33,522 nt of DNA from assembly GCA_034440155.1 (NCBI GenBank), contig JAWXBN010000073.1, positions 1 to 33,522 on the forward strand. The letters are read 5' to 3'. The translations under genes and the position numbers were made by a program. This DNA comes from Verrucomicrobiota bacterium (lineage in GTDB: Bacteria; Verrucomicrobiota; Verrucomicrobiia; JAWXBN01). Under the pieces are notes generated by a model. It ran no database searches and was not told the origin of the DNA. It worked only from the letters and a program-made list of their open reading frames with translations. Shown here one piece after another: positions 1-7,458 of this stretch; position 1 is the stretch's first letter; each line of letters starts with the position of its first letter.

Positions 1-156
1 CTTTACCTCATGAGCTTCCTTATGGAAAAAACCTAAATCCAAGGCCAGAAAACCAATCACCAATAACAGGAAGAGAACGTATGCCAGCCAGACCATATCT
101 CCAGTGGCAGCAGAAAGAAATGGATTCATCGATAATGTAAGATTTATAGGATTCAT
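1..156 (-). CDS. TerC-family membrane protein, N-terminal part (runs off left edge)
   Basis: Only the first 52 codons are present; the frame is open to base 1. The translation carries a hydrophobic helix (VWLAYVLFLLLVIGFLALDLG) followed by FFHKEAHEVK. This matches the start of the complete TerC protein at 3096-4082, where LALDLGVFHRTEHEVK occupies the same place. TerC/Alx proteins are polytopic inner-membrane proteins linked to metal (manganese) export and tellurite resistance. The start is ATG at 156 or, 9 codons later, at 129; neither has a clear ribosome binding site. A 79-codon open frame at 20-259 overlaps it in another frame, but the TerC similarity decides against that frame. The gene lies about 115 bases after the MMPL gene, on the same strand. 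Confidence 0.72.
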   Translation of the reverse strand, partial: MNPINLTLSMNPFLSAATGDMVWLAYVLFLLLVIGFLALDLGFFHKEAHEVK

Positions 157-271
157 ATTTGATATTAAAATTGGCGGTTAGAGTCGCCCAGAATTCTGAT
201 TTGTCAAATGAAAAATCACCTTCTGAAAAGATGGTGTATTCAAACCAAAAATGAGACATAAATATTCCTCC

Positions 272-3034
272 CTACTTATTCGGGTGGATAATCTTCATCC
301 TCTCAAGAACGATCAGGATTTGAGGCAGGACGATTAAACCGGTCAGTAGGCAAAAACTCATGGCGATCGTCATAACCAGCCCCAAGCTGGATAACCCGCG
401 GTATTCTCCGGGAATCATACAGGCGAAACTGATGATGGTGGTGACCCCTGTCAGGAACATGGCTTTACCTGTGCTCGAAAGGAAAATACTAACTTTTCCA
501 TCTTCATCATAACGATCCACAATATAAACCCCGAATGACATCCCCAGCCCAATAATCAGGGGTAGTGTCACGATATTCGCTGGATTAAATGGTAAGTCAA
601 AAAGGGTCATTGACCCCAGTGTCCAAAGAATCGCTAAAAACAGAGGGAAAATCACCAGCACTACCCGTAGGAAACTCTTAAAATGGAACCAGACCAAAAT
701 AATAATGACGATAACCGACATGGCAGCGGCTTGTACGAAACTATCCTTGAGCAGCGCAATATAAACCGTATTTTGGACTGGGGTCCCAGTCACGAGCGGG
801 TCGATCTTGCGCAAATCATCCACAAACCGTTTCCCCTCGTCATAACCCCAGACATTTTCCTTCGGCTCGACTTCAATGGCAAATTTCCCTGTTTGGGGTG
901 AATAAAAACGTTTCATCAGGGGCTCGGGAATATCCGAAATACCGATGGGTTCATTAACCTTGCTATTTTGGATGAATCTCAAGCCAGCACGCATTTTCCC
1001 GACGGTATCCTTATCGTAGCTCGATAAACGTTTACGCACTTCATCATCACTCATTTTCTGGAGGATATTAGAGGAGCGTTCGAGTGGGGCGATGAGTTTT
1101 TCAAAAATACCGATAGCTTGTTTTGCTTGGCCGGAGATAGCTGTGTATTTTTTTGCTTGGTTGTAGCCGTCTTGACAGGCCGCTAAAAGGGCGGCGATAT
1201 CTTCGCGGGCTTTTTTCACATTCATCTCCGGGGCTTTTTTCTCGCTCAGGTCGACTTGTTGGAGCTGCTTCTGTATTCCCTTGATCATGGGGATTTTTTC
1301 TTCCTGACCTTCCGGAATCATTTCATAAATCCCTCGTATGGACTTCACTGTCGGCAGTTTTGCTGTGGCTTGCGCCATTTTACGGGAAGCATCGAGGTTA
1401 TCCGCCACCAATACACCAAAAAGGATACTGAATGCCTGGGCATCGAGGGCCTCTAATGTCTGGACGGCATTTGTATGCCTCGCTTGGAGGTTCAGCAGGT
1501 TATAATCAAAACGCATGTTTTTGATTAAAGGCACGGAAAAAATGCTCATTGCGGCAAAAATCGAAAGCCAGAGCCAAGGACGCCCAAAAAAGAATATTTC
1601 CAAACGTGCCCCTCCGAGGGGTTTAAAAACAGAAGTCGTTTTCGGCGTGTGCAATTTGCGCCGATCGACCAATACAAGTAATGCCGGCAAAAGGGTAAGA
1701 TAACCGATCACCGATAAAAACAAACCGGTTCCGGCCAGGATTCCCATTTCCCTGAGTCCGACAAAACTATTAAAACACATTGTGTAGAATGCCAAGGCAT
1801 TGATGGTGCCTGTGGTCACAATGGCCACCCCGGTCGTCCCCATCGCCTTGATGAGGGCGTCATTATAATTACCCCCTTGGGTCAGCTCCTCCTCATAACG
1901 AGAGATAATCTGGATACCGAAATCAATCCCATGCCCGATAATCATAATGATTACTGCTTGCGAGATAATATTCAGGTGTCCTACGACCAATGCCCCCGCT
2001 CCGAGCGTCCAGAAAATAATACTCACCAGCACTCCCACAGTCACCCCGGGACGGACCATCTCCTTGAATGACAGGAAAACAATAAAAGCGATGATAAAGA
2101 AACAAACTGTCGAAGAGACAATACTGTCGTGGGTACTCATTTCTATCTCGTCCTGCTGGAGGACTAATTCCCCGGTCACCCCATAAGTCACTCCCGGGTG
2201 CAGTTTGTTAGATTCCTCGACCGTCTTACGGACAAATGCAATCGTCTTCTGATAAGGGGTAAATGAATCAGTCGAATTTTGAGACGGTGTCAGCAGCAGG
2301 ATAAACATTTTCCCGTTATCAAATTCCAAATATTCCTTTTTCTCGAATTCCGCCTCGATATCGGAGATATTTTGCTCACGGGCAATATCCGTCCCCTTGA
2401 GATTGGCACCGGGGAGAGCCTTTTTCTTGCCGAGTTCATCGGCGAGTTTTTCCAGTTTCAATATAAAATCATCGACAAAATCACCAAAACCATCGAGGGC
2501 TTTGCCCTTATATTTCTCCAGGTTTTCAAATTCCTTCCTCGCCTCACCCAGCATGAAATTCACGTTCAAATCACTTTTCGTGTTTTTCATGGCCTGGGCC
2601 AGCTGGCCAGTCTGTTGGGAAATATTTTCCAATTCCTTTTTATCGAGGTAAAGGAGGGCCTTCTCCTTGATCTTAGAAAAGTCATTACGGTAATAAATAT
2701 TTTTAATGTATTCCGGCCTTTTCGCGTAACTGGCCGCCAGTTCTGAAATAATCTTTTTATTCTTCGCCCGGTCCGGGGACTGGATCACGACCACTATATC
2801 CTCGGAAATATTAAAATCTTTGAGATATGTAAGCCATGCATGGTGGATCTCATCCTTGGAATCGATCAAGGCATTAGTATTCCCCACCACCCCGAGTTTA
2901 AATGCGGCCAGATAGATACTGAACACAGTAACCACTATCCAAAACACCACATAGACCCATGGGCGTTTGATAATATGCCGGGCAATTTGCTCCAGCGCCT
3001 GTTGTAATAAATTTCTTAAATATCCTGTTTTCAT
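272..3034 (-). CDS. MMPL/RND-superfamily exporter
   Basis: This 920-residue protein has the duplicated RND plan. There is a first membrane helix near residues 25-48, a large extracytoplasmic domain to about 300, a helix bundle to about 460, another helix near 490-510, a second soluble domain to about 755 and a final helix bundle. The length and plan fit the MMPL/HpnN-type proton-driven exporters of lipids and other hydrophobic compounds. The first helix bundle has GHGIDFGIQIISRYEEE with Asp371, the place of the proton-relay acid in the family. The equivalent site in the second half reads GLGMSFGVYIVDRYDED, with Ser833 in place of the acid. The gene sits 61 bases after a TerC gene and before a second one, so the three may be co-transcribed. 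The substrate cannot be read from the sequence. Confidence 0.85.
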   Translation of the reverse strand: MKTGYLRNLLQQALEQIARHIIKRPWVYVVFWIVVTVFSIYLAAFKLGVVGNTNALIDSKDEIHHAWLTYLKDFNISEDIVVVIQSPDRAKNKKIISELAASYAKRPEYIKNIYYRNDFSKIKEKALLYLDKKELENISQQTGQLAQAMKNTKSDLNVNFMLGEARKEFENLEKYKGKALDGFGDFVDDFILKLEKLADELGKKKALPGANLKGTDIAREQNISDIEAEFEKKEYLEFDNGKMFILLLTPSQNSTDSFTPYQKTIAFVRKTVEESNKLHPGVTYGVTGELVLQQDEIEMSTHDSIVSSTVCFFIIAFIVFLSFKEMVRPGVTVGVLVSIIFWTLGAGALVVGHLNIISQAVIIMIIGHGIDFGIQIISRYEEELTQGGNYNDALIKAMGTTGVAIVTTGTINALAFYTMCFNSFVGLREMGILAGTGLFLSVIGYLTLLPALLVLVDRRKLHTPKTTSVFKPLGGARLEIFFFGRPWLWLSIFAAMSIFSVPLIKNMRFDYNLLNLQARHTNAVQTLEALDAQAFSILFGVLVADNLDASRKMAQATAKLPTVKSIRGIYEMIPEGQEEKIPMIKGIQKQLQQVDLSEKKAPEMNVKKAREDIAALLAACQDGYNQAKKYTAISGQAKQAIGIFEKLIAPLERSSNILQKMSDDEVRKRLSSYDKDTVGKMRAGLRFIQNSKVNEPIGISDIPEPLMKRFYSPQTGKFAIEVEPKENVWGYDEGKRFVDDLRKIDPLVTGTPVQNTVYIALLKDSFVQAAAMSVIVIIILVWFHFKSFLRVVLVIFPLFLAILWTLGSMTLFDLPFNPANIVTLPLIIGLGMSFGVYIVDRYDEDGKVSIFLSSTGKAMFLTGVTTIISFACMIPGEYRGLSSLGLVMTIAMSFCLLTGLIVLPQILIVLERMKIIHPNK

Positions 3035-3095
3035 TTAGCCTGGAATTTTGCAGACCTATTGGCTATATCGTGAAACAATCAAATTCCAAGGAAAT

Positions 3096-4082
3096 TTAAT
3101 CCTTGTTGCTGTGATCCTGGATATTCGGGGGAAGCTTTGACTCCGGCGGCTTTATTTTTATCGACAGGATAATCGATGTCGCCAAAACGCCTATCACAAA
3201 AACCAAACTGAAGATTGTAGGGATTTTAAACCCGAAATAAACGAGTATCATCTTTGTCCCTATAAAAAGAAGGATAACCGATAACCCGTAATGGAGCAGG
3301 TGGAAAAGCTTTAACACGCCGGCCAAGGCAAAATAAAGGGATCTTAAACCTAAAATCGCAAAAATATTTGACGTATAAATAATAAAAGGATCACGGCTGA
3401 TGGCGAAAATGGCTGGAATAGAATCCACCGCAAAAACAAGATCTGTCCACTCGATAAAAATCAGGATCACTAATAACGGGGTCGCAACCAAACGACCCTT
3501 TTCCTTAATCAAAAACCGGCTCCCGTGCAATTTATCGGAGACGGGGAGGACTTTCCTGATCAGTGCCAGCGCCTTATTTTGCTCAATATCTAATCCATCA
3601 TCTTTATGGAAAATCAATTTCACCCCGCTGTAGATCAGGATCAGTCCGAAAACAATAATAATCCAGTCAAACATCTCAATGAGTTTCACCCCCGTAAAAA
3701 TCATCCCCCCACGCATGATCAAGGCCCCTATAATGCCCCAGAAAAGTATTTTATGCTGGTATCGCGGAGGGATCTTGAAATACCCGAAAAGCAGGGCAAA
3801 AACAAAAACGTTATCCATGCTCAATGATTTTTCGATGAGGTAACCGGTCAAAAACTCTAATGCCGCCTTCCTGCATTGGCTTCCTTCATAGACACCGAAC
3901 CATCCCAGTAATAGCCCGAGATTAAATACCAATGCCAGCGCGATCCAAAAGACCGTCCACCCTAAAGCTTCTTTAATCTTTACCTCATGCTCCGTGCGGT
4001 GGAATACGCCTAAGTCAAGTGCGAGCATCAAAAGGACAAAAACATTGAATGACACCCACCAGAACCAAGTTTCATGAAGCAT
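3096..4082 (-). CDS. TerC/Alx-family integral membrane protein
   Basis: The 328-residue length is close to that of E. coli Alx (about 320). The family signatures are present: SLSMDNVFVFALLFGYF in an early helix, and WTDLVFAVDSIPAIFAIS followed by TSNIFAILGLRSLYF later. The Asp residues in these membrane motifs are the conserved polar positions of the family. About nine hydrophobic segments are visible and the C-terminus is polar. Members are linked to manganese or other metal efflux and to tellurite resistance. I saw no manganese-riboswitch-like structure in the short gap upstream (4083-4179). It is the likely first gene of a minus-strand run with the MMPL exporter and a second TerC gene. Confidence 0.9.
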   Translation of the reverse strand: MLHETWFWWVSFNVFVLLMLALDLGVFHRTEHEVKIKEALGWTVFWIALALVFNLGLLLGWFGVYEGSQCRKAALEFLTGYLIEKSLSMDNVFVFALLFGYFKIPPRYQHKILFWGIIGALIMRGGMIFTGVKLIEMFDWIIIVFGLILIYSGVKLIFHKDDGLDIEQNKALALIRKVLPVSDKLHGSRFLIKEKGRLVATPLLVILIFIEWTDLVFAVDSIPAIFAISRDPFIIYTSNIFAILGLRSLYFALAGVLKLFHLLHYGLSVILLFIGTKMILVYFGFKIPTIFSLVFVIGVLATSIILSIKIKPPESKLPPNIQDHSNKD

Positions 4083-4179
4083 AAGCCTCTTACATAACCT
4101 TCGTCATGGCCGATTTCAATCGGCAAACAAAATAAATCTTCCTATCCCATTCTCGATTCGTCATATTTTTCCGTACCCG

Positions 4180-4389
4180 ATGATTTTTTCCAGTGCCAAC
4201 CTTCTTCTTTCCCTCCTGACCAGCTCGATAGGCATGGGATATTTCATCTACGGCAAAAAACAGGCCCGCTATTCACCCATGGCTTGCGGCTTTATCCTCA
4301 TGCTTTACCCGTATTTCGTCGAGAATATCATCATTAATGCCGCTATCGGAATGGTACTGATTGCACTGCCCTTTTTTATCGCTGAATAA
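4180..4389 (+). CDS. small two-helix membrane protein
   Basis: A 69-residue protein with two hydrophobic helices. It contains GMGYFIYGKKQ after the first helix and LMLYPYFVENI in the second, ending with AIGMVLIALPFF. This GYF.YGKKQ ... YPYFV pattern recurs in small bacterial membrane proteins often labelled amino acid transport protein, although no function is shown that I know of. It is divergent from the TerC gene at 3096-4082, and proS follows 72 bases downstream. Its promoter must lie in the roughly 97-base divergent gap. Confidence 0.65.
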   Translation: MIFSSANLLLSLLTSSIGMGYFIYGKKQARYSPMACGFILMLYPYFVENIIINAAIGMVLIALPFFIAE

Positions 4390-4461
4390 ACTTCAGCCGT
4401 TCCCCCTCTAAATTCCGCTATTGATCTTTACAGGGGAAGTCACCATCCTTGGCGGCTACTT

Positions 4462-5988
4462 ATGAGTAAAAATGCCGCAAATGCTATTAGTCCGTCCCGC
4501 CAAGAGGATTTTCCCGAATGGTATCAACAAGTCGTCCGCGCTGCCGATATGGCGGAAAATTCCGATGTCCGCGGTTGTATGGTGATCAAACCGTGGGGTT
4601 ACGGCATCTGGGAGAATATCCAATCCACCTTGGACAAGATGTTTAAAGACACCGGACACAAGAATGCTTACTTTCCCCTTTTCATCCCTTTGAGTTACCT
4701 CGAAAAAGAAGCCGAACACGTCGAAGGTTTCGCTAAGGAATGTGCCGTCGTCACCCATCACCGCCTGGAAGTCAATAAAGACGGCAAGCTCGTTCCCGCC
4801 GGTCCTTTGACTGAACCCCTCGTCGTGCGTCCCACCTCCGAAACCATTATCGGTGCGACCTACGCCAAATGGGTGGAATCCTACCGCGACCTCCCGATCT
4901 TGATCAACCAATGGGCCAATGTCGTCCGTTGGGAAATGCGCCCACGGCTTTTCCTGCGTACTGCCGAATTCCTCTGGCAGGAAGGCCACACCGCCCACGA
5001 GACCGAGGCCGAAGCTATGGAGGAAACCATTAAAATGCTCCATGTCTATGAGCGATTTTCCCGGGAATTCCTCGCCATCCCTGTTTACACAGGCGAAAAA
5101 AGTGCGGGTGAACGGTTCCCCGGTGCCGTCAAAACATTTTGTATCGAAGCCATGGTCCAAGACCGTAAAGCTGTCCAGGCAGGAACCTCCCATTTCCTCG
5201 GGCAGAACTTTGCCAAAGCCTCCAATATCAAATTCCAATCCCGCGAGGGCAAGGAAGAGCTCGCTTGGACCACCAGCTGGGGAGTGAGTACGCGCCTCAT
5301 TGGCACCTTGATCATGACCCATTCCGATGATGACGGTTTGATCCTTCCGCCCAAAATCGCGCCCACCCAGATTATTATCATTCCCGTCACACCGAAACCT
5401 GACACGGCAGAGGCTGTCCGTGCCGCCTGTGCCAAACTCGCCGATGACCTCAAAAAAGAATCCTTTAATGGCAAACCCATCACTGTCGAAATCGACAACC
5501 GCGACCTCGGTGGTGGGGTCAAAAGCTGGGAATGGATCAAAAAAGGAGTACCTATCCGTGTCGAAATCGGACCCCGCGACCTCGAAAGCGGCAGTGTTTT
5601 TGTCGGACGCCGTGACAAGGGGGTTAAAGAAAAAGTTTCCCTCCCCGCCGCGCAATTTGTTTCGGGTGCGGGCAATTTGCTCGAAGATATCCAGGATAAC
5701 CTCTACAATCGCGCCTTGGAATTCCGTAATGCTCAGACGCAAAAAATCGATTCCAAGGATGAATTCTACACCTATTTCACTGCGCAAAATGCGGATAAAC
5801 CCGAGATTCACGGGGGATTTGCCCTGACTCACTGGGATGGCAGCGCGGAAGTCGAAGCCCGGATCAAGGAAGACCTTAAAGTCACCATCCGTTGCATTCC
5901 TTTCACAGATGCTCATACCGAAGCGGGGACTTGCCCCTTCACCGGAAATCCCAGCACACAACGTGTGCTTTGGGCAAAATCGTATTAG
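4462..5988 (+). CDS. proS: prolyl-tRNA synthetase, short (type 3) form
   Basis: Class II aminoacyl-tRNA synthetase that charges tRNA-Pro in the cytoplasm. Class II motif 2 runs from RPTSETIIGATYAKW (Arg123 onward) through NQWANVVRWEMRPRLFLRTAEFLWQEGHTAH. The protein has 508 residues with no room for the roughly 180-residue editing insertion of E. coli-type ProRS. It ends in a short eukaryote/archaea-type tail (LWAKSY). These points identify the eukaryote-like class, which is found in a subset of bacteria. An opposite-strand open frame of 515 codons covers the same DNA, but it has no recognisable domain and reflects codon bias. Confidence 0.95.
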   Translation: MSKNAANAISPSRQEDFPEWYQQVVRAADMAENSDVRGCMVIKPWGYGIWENIQSTLDKMFKDTGHKNAYFPLFIPLSYLEKEAEHVEGFAKECAVVTHHRLEVNKDGKLVPAGPLTEPLVVRPTSETIIGATYAKWVESYRDLPILINQWANVVRWEMRPRLFLRTAEFLWQEGHTAHETEAEAMEETIKMLHVYERFSREFLAIPVYTGEKSAGERFPGAVKTFCIEAMVQDRKAVQAGTSHFLGQNFAKASNIKFQSREGKEELAWTTSWGVSTRLIGTLIMTHSDDDGLILPPKIAPTQIIIIPVTPKPDTAEAVRAACAKLADDLKKESFNGKPITVEIDNRDLGGGVKSWEWIKKGVPIRVEIGPRDLESGSVFVGRRDKGVKEKVSLPAAQFVSGAGNLLEDIQDNLYNRALEFRNAQTQKIDSKDEFYTYFTAQNADKPEIHGGFALTHWDGSAEVEARIKEDLKVTIRCIPFTDAHTEAGTCPFTGNPSTQRVLWAKSY

Positions 5989-6034
5989 GCAGTAATCATA
6001 CAATTTGCTTAAGGTCTGAGTTCTCCTGAGGGGG

Positions 6035-6703
6035 TTACTTCTTTATGACAGGCTCAAGATACGTCCAGACATTGGAAGCGATAACGCTTTGCCCGTTTTT
6101 TGTGGGATGAATGTAGTCGGGTTGGTTCATCTCGGGAATCCCACCGACCCCTTCCAAGAGATACGGGATGAGTAGAACCTTCTGATCCCGCGCAATTTGC
6201 AGGAAAACTGCGGCAAATTGCCCAACATAATCTTTTCCCATATTTTCAGGCATCTGCATTCCGGCCACGAGAATAACCATATCGGGATTGATTTTACGGG
6301 CTGCTAATATGGTTTCCTTGAGATTCGACGCGGTTTGTTTCGGATCGACACCACGCAGACCGTCATTAGCCCCGAGGGCAATGACAAGAATGTCTGCCCC
6401 GTTTTGTAGAGCCCATTTCACGCGGCGCAATCCTCCGGCGGTTGTGTCCCCGCTGATCCCAGCATTGATCACCTGTGCCTTAATTCCCGCAGCAGAGATT
6501 CTTTCCTGAATCAATGCCGGATACGCTTCTTTGTCCGGATCGTCCAGACCGTAACCCGCTGTGATACTATCTCCGAGAAAAATAATTTTTTTACCGGGGG
6601 GATTCTCAGCACTTGCAGGAATGGTGAATGCACTCCATATTAAAAATCCTATTAGCGGCAGGAATATCCTTCGCATTAATTTAAACAAATTGTAATTCAT
6701 CAT
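6035..6703 (-). CDS. tesA: SGNH/GDSL esterase (TesA-like, periplasmic)
   Basis: Hydrolase of acyl esters or thioesters of the TesA/arylesterase type. It has a signal peptide ending in PASA near residue 32, then the GDSL block FLGDSITAGYG with the nucleophilic Ser. The Gly block (GISGDTTAGG), the Asn block (IALGANDGLRG) and the DxxH block (DYIHPTKNG) follow, so the full catalytic set is present. The 222-residue length is normal for the family. ATG codons lie at 6703, 6700 and 6676; the last begins right at the signal peptide (MRRIFLPLIGF) and is a serious alternative. Only two bases separate the 6703 start from the divergent ABC ATPase gene. The same gene trio occurs in E. coli as tesA-ybbA-ybbP. 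Confidence 0.88.
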   Translation of the reverse strand: MMNYNLFKLMRRIFLPLIGFLIWSAFTIPASAENPPGKKIIFLGDSITAGYGLDDPDKEAYPALIQERISAAGIKAQVINAGISGDTTAGGLRRVKWALQNGADILVIALGANDGLRGVDPKQTASNLKETILAARKINPDMVILVAGMQMPENMGKDYVGQFAAVFLQIARDQKVLLIPYLLEGVGGIPEMNQPDYIHPTKNGQSVIASNVWTYLEPVIKK

Positions 6704-6705
6704 AT

Positions 6706-7458
6706 ATGCCGATTTTATCAGATCAAAATCACCGTGACACTATCGCGTCTGGATCAGACACTGTCAATTCCCCTCTCTTGGAAACCCACGGGCTGGGTCG
6801 CACTTACAAGACTGGAGACCATGAGCTCACCGTTCTTTCCGATGTGAATCTGCAAGTCGCCGCGGGTGAGTCCTGTGCCATTATCGGCCCTTCGGGCAGT
6901 GGAAAGACAACCCTGCTCGGACTCTGCGCAGGTCTCGACAGTCCCTCCAGCGGCTGGATTCGCCTCGGTGGCCAACGCCTCGAGAGTCTCGATGAAGATA
7001 GGAGGGCGGAGTTACGCGGTCGTATGGTCGGCTTTGTCTTCCAGAGTTTCCAGCTCATCCCGACACTCACTGCGATTGAAAATGTCTTGATCCCCCTAGA
7101 GCTCCGCGGTCTCTCGGGAAAAACCCGTGAAGCGGCTGATCTGCTCGCGCAAGTCGGACTCCAAAACCGTCTGACCCATTACCCCTCGCAACTCTCGGGA
7201 GGTGAACAGCAACGCGTCGCCCTCGCCCGTGCTTTCATCCACAAACCCGCGATCCTTTTTGCCGACGAACCCACTGGCAATCTCGACGCAGCGACCAGTG
7301 AACCTATTATTAAAATGCTTTTTGACCTGAATCGTGAGAATGGCACCGCGCTCGTGCTCGTCACACATGATCCTGCACTGGCGCGCCTTGCGGGACGTGT
7401 GATCTCCATGCGTGCGGGAAAAATCGTTTCCCAAGGAGAGCGACATGAGTCCGCATGA
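6706..7458 (+). CDS. ybbA: ABC transporter ATPase (LolD/YbbA type)
   Basis: A complete ABC nucleotide-binding subunit of 250 residues. Walker A is GPSGSGKTT (61-69), the Q-loop is in FQSFQLIPTLTAIENV, the signature LSGGEQQ starts at residue 163, Walker B is ILFADEPTGN, and the switch His is in LVLVTHD. The spacing and sequence fit the MacB/LolD/YbbA branch that drives FtsX-type permeases rather than importers. The FtsX-type permease gene overlaps its 3' end. The esterase gene starts two bases away in the opposite direction. No binding site is obvious before the ATG at 6706; the first 25 or so residues are poorly conserved in type, so a later non-ATG start is possible. Confidence 0.9.
   Translation: MPILSDQNHRDTIASGSDTVNSPLLETHGLGRTYKTGDHELTVLSDVNLQVAAGESCAIIGPSGSGKTTLLGLCAGLDSPSSGWIRLGGQRLESLDEDRRAELRGRMVGFVFQSFQLIPTLTAIENVLIPLELRGLSGKTREAADLLAQVGLQNRLTHYPSQLSGGEQQRVALARAFIHKPAILFADEPTGNLDAATSEPIIKMLFDLNRENGTALVLVTHDPALARLAGRVISMRAGKIVSQGERHESA

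Noticed and set aside
20-259. 79-codon minus-strand open frame
   Set aside because: The overlapping frame from 156 encodes a convincing TerC N-terminus; this one shows no domain.
4083-4179. Manganese (yybP-ykoY) riboswitch before TerC
   Set aside because: The gap is under 100 bases and no matching stems were found.
4456-6003. 515-codon open frame opposite proS
   Set aside because: proS has all class II motifs; the opposite frame has no recognisable family and arises from codon bias.
6001-6009. ACAATTTGC and similar near-matches to the palindrome
   Set aside because: One-base-off forms outside the central position are not clearly above chance, so they were not counted.
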